The position numbers and the translations under genes were made by a program. DNA of 64,000 nt from Larus michahellis (taxonomy: Eukaryota; Chordata; Aves; Charadriiformes; Laridae). Each line of letters begins with the position of its first letter. Within the stretch, counting starts at the first letter, position 1. Of this stretch, positions 62,087 to 64,000 are shown in pieces. The notes beneath the pieces are model-generated. The model worked only from the letters and a program-made list of their open reading frames with translations, was not told the DNA's origin and ran no database searches. The stretch lies in the NCBI RefSeq assembly GCF_964199755.1, contig NC_133899.1, positions 1,488,001 to 1,552,000 on the forward strand, in the 5' to 3' direction.

Positions 62087-64000
62087 TCAAGTGGGCTCCT
62101 GCTGTGCAGTCACTTCTGGCTTTACCGCCTGGCTTTCTGAAGTCCCTGAAGTATTTAGGAGGAGAATGGGCTCTGGCTCCAGTGGCTTGGCTTTGTCCTG
62201 AGTCTGGGTCAGAGGGTGCACCATGGACATGTGGACATTAAGGTTATGGGCCTTCTCGAAGCGCTTCCCACACTGGTCGCAGGCAAACTCCAGCTCTGTC
62301 TCAGCTTTGTGTTTGGTCATGTGGTACTTGAGCGATGCTCGCTGTCTGCACTGGAAACCACAGATTTCACACCTGCAAGGCAAAGCAGGGGCTTAGGACT
62401 GAGCCTGGAGCCACAGCTGTGGCGTTTGCTCTTTGTGATGCGGAATAAGCCCATGAGAAAACAACCGCAGCCTCAGTGCTGCTTGCTCATAGCATGTCCT
62501 ACAACTACGCTGGTCACGCAACACAATTCTCCTCCTCAGGCCCGCAGCTCATCGCTGGTGGCTGAGCATTCAACAGGAATAGGAGGAGGCGTAAGACTTG
62601 CTCAGCAACAGGAAGCTCTGGAGCTGGAGCATGTGTTGTAGATGAGCATTGAAAGTGATTCAGCCAGGGCACTGCCGGCTCCAGGCAGGGTTTGCAGCAC
62701 AGAATTACTCTGTACTAAGAACAGCGACTGTGAGAGCTCAGCAGAGCGTCGCTACCCCTTCTATCCCTTTGCTTAGCTACGAACGGATGGTTGGTGTGCA
62801 CTTACTGCAGTGGCTTTGCTCCTGAGTGCCGCATCTGATGGACAGAGAGGTGTTTGCGTTGCTTAAAGGTCTGCCCACATTCATCACAGATATAATTACG
62901 TACCTCTGCAATGGAAAAAGGGAGAGAGTCATCAATTCCGCTGATTTTTTAGTACATGAAATGCATACACACAGCTGCCCACGCTTACTGGTGGAGTCTG
63001 AATTCCTCCCTCTGCCTCACATCCCCCGCGTGATGGCTTGTTACAGGTTTACAGGCAAGGCAAACAGTTCTACACCCCACACAGACGCTTGCCATGGCAC
63101 CTACAAGCCTTGCGCAAGGAATCCTTGGGTCTTTGTAACACCCATCGCCTGGTGTGAGCAGAGCCTGCTGGGACACACCTGTATGAATGAGTTTCACGTG
63201 TCGCTGTAGGTACCGGTCAATCATGAACACCTTGTTGCAGCCAGGATGAGGACAGGGCCTCTCCCGAACCTCCTCATGATGCTCTTTGATGTGTTTCTGT
63301 AAAGGAAGGACAGAGCTTCCATCATTGATCATCTAGTGGAGATCAGGGCTGTGTTCTCCCTAGTGAAAAGGGGGGATCCCCTAACAAACAAGACCTCCCC
63401 ATCTTAGCAGGCTTACGCATCAGCGCTGCTGCGCCGTGAAAAACCAGAGACTTGCATCCAAATCCATCCTTGGCAGCAGGGGCTTTAACAGGACACAGCA
63501 GAGCTTGTTCCAAGGGCTGCTGCCGAGCCAGCGGCAGATTTCCAGAACAGGAGGAGCATGCAAAGCCAGAGCAGCTCCCGTTGCTTTTGGGAGCACAGAA
63601 AAAGGCCTCTGACTGCTTCATTTAGTCGCCTGCCGCGGAGTTAGGCAGTGAATTAAACCTGTCACGGATCCTCTCCTCATGTGGAAACTGCTCTGTAACA
63701 CTCAAAGCTATGGGCTGGGGACAGGAGCAAGCCCTGAACTCACCTTCATGCCATCTGCCCCTCTGTAGACAGCCGTGCATCCCTGGTAAGGACACTTGTA
63801 AATGGTAGGCAGCTCCTCCCTGCAAAGCAGAGGCCTGCCGTCAGCCAGCGTGCCAAGCGCGGGAGTGCTGCCCAGCTGTCACCTGCTCCTTATTACCTTT
63901 CACATTTGATTTTTTTTTTCCAGCCTGGCTTAGGCCCCGGCTTCTTCCTTATTTTGGGCTCTTCCGCCTTCTTTGCTTCTTTGCTGTCGCTTTTCTTGCT
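62087..64000 (-). CDS. ZNF276: ZNF276, C2H2 zinc-finger protein, 3' part of gene (partial)
   Basis: Minus-strand coding exons: 63897 to beyond the right edge, 63744-63819, 63179-63296, 62806-62905 and the last, 62087-62372, with TGA at 62089-62087. The first visible exon is basic (KKPGPKPGWKKKIKCER), resembling an AT-hook. Then come five C2H2 fingers: YKCPYQGCTAVY, RPCPHPGCNKVF, YICDECGQTF, LQCEICGFQC and FACDQCGKRF, each with its histidine pair. A short acidic or proline-containing tail follows and ends AQQEPT. Phases join in frame and splice sites are GT-AG. The order and linker sequences match human ZNF276, which also sits tail-to-tail with FANCA. The N-terminal ZAD-type domain known in the family is outside the window. 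The role is presumed sequence-specific DNA binding; targets are unknown to me. Confidence 0.93.

Overview
This is vertebrate nuclear DNA, almost certainly from a bird. It holds four protein-coding genes with spliced exons and GT-AG or GC-AG introns, CpG-island promoters, CR1 LINE remnants and a solo LTR of a type I know from bird genomes. The gene order TCF25 - SPIRE2 - FANCA - ZNF276, with these orientations, matches the human 16q24.3 block. No bacterial, viral or CRISPR system is present; most long open frames are intronic or repeat-derived.

Layout: (1) 1-10556, minus strand: the first five coding exons of TCF25, whose gene runs off the left edge. Its intron 1 holds a minisatellite of about 1.75 kb and its intron 2 holds a complete solo LTR flanked by a 5-bp target duplication. 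(2) 10557-11236: short intergenic CpG island with an array of NRF1-like motifs. (3) 11237-18378, minus: the whole SPIRE2 gene, 15 coding exons and about 694 residues, very GC-rich and full of short minisatellites. (4) 18620-19510: a degenerate pentanucleotide satellite and a heptamer repeat lying against the SPIRE2 promoter. (5) 19511-24200: intergenic, with two AT-rich blocks that could be conserved noncoding elements. (6) 24413-61660, plus: the whole FANCA gene. I could place all 43 coding exons with consistent phase, giving about 1433 residues against 1455 in human. (7) 61590-64000, minus: the 3' part of ZNF276 (five C2H2 fingers), whose 3' UTR appears to overlap that of FANCA tail to tail.

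The four genes do not form a pathway. TCF25 acts in ribosome quality control, SPIRE2 nucleates actin on vesicles, FANCA belongs to the Fanconi core complex for interstrand crosslink repair, and ZNF276 is a putative DNA-binding protein. The most unusual points are two FANCA introns that appear to use GC donors, the TCF25 intron-1 minisatellite, the pentamer satellite next to SPIRE2, and the exactly delimited solo LTR. Exon coordinates come from reading frame, splice consensus and recalled human proteins; a few ends may be off by one base.
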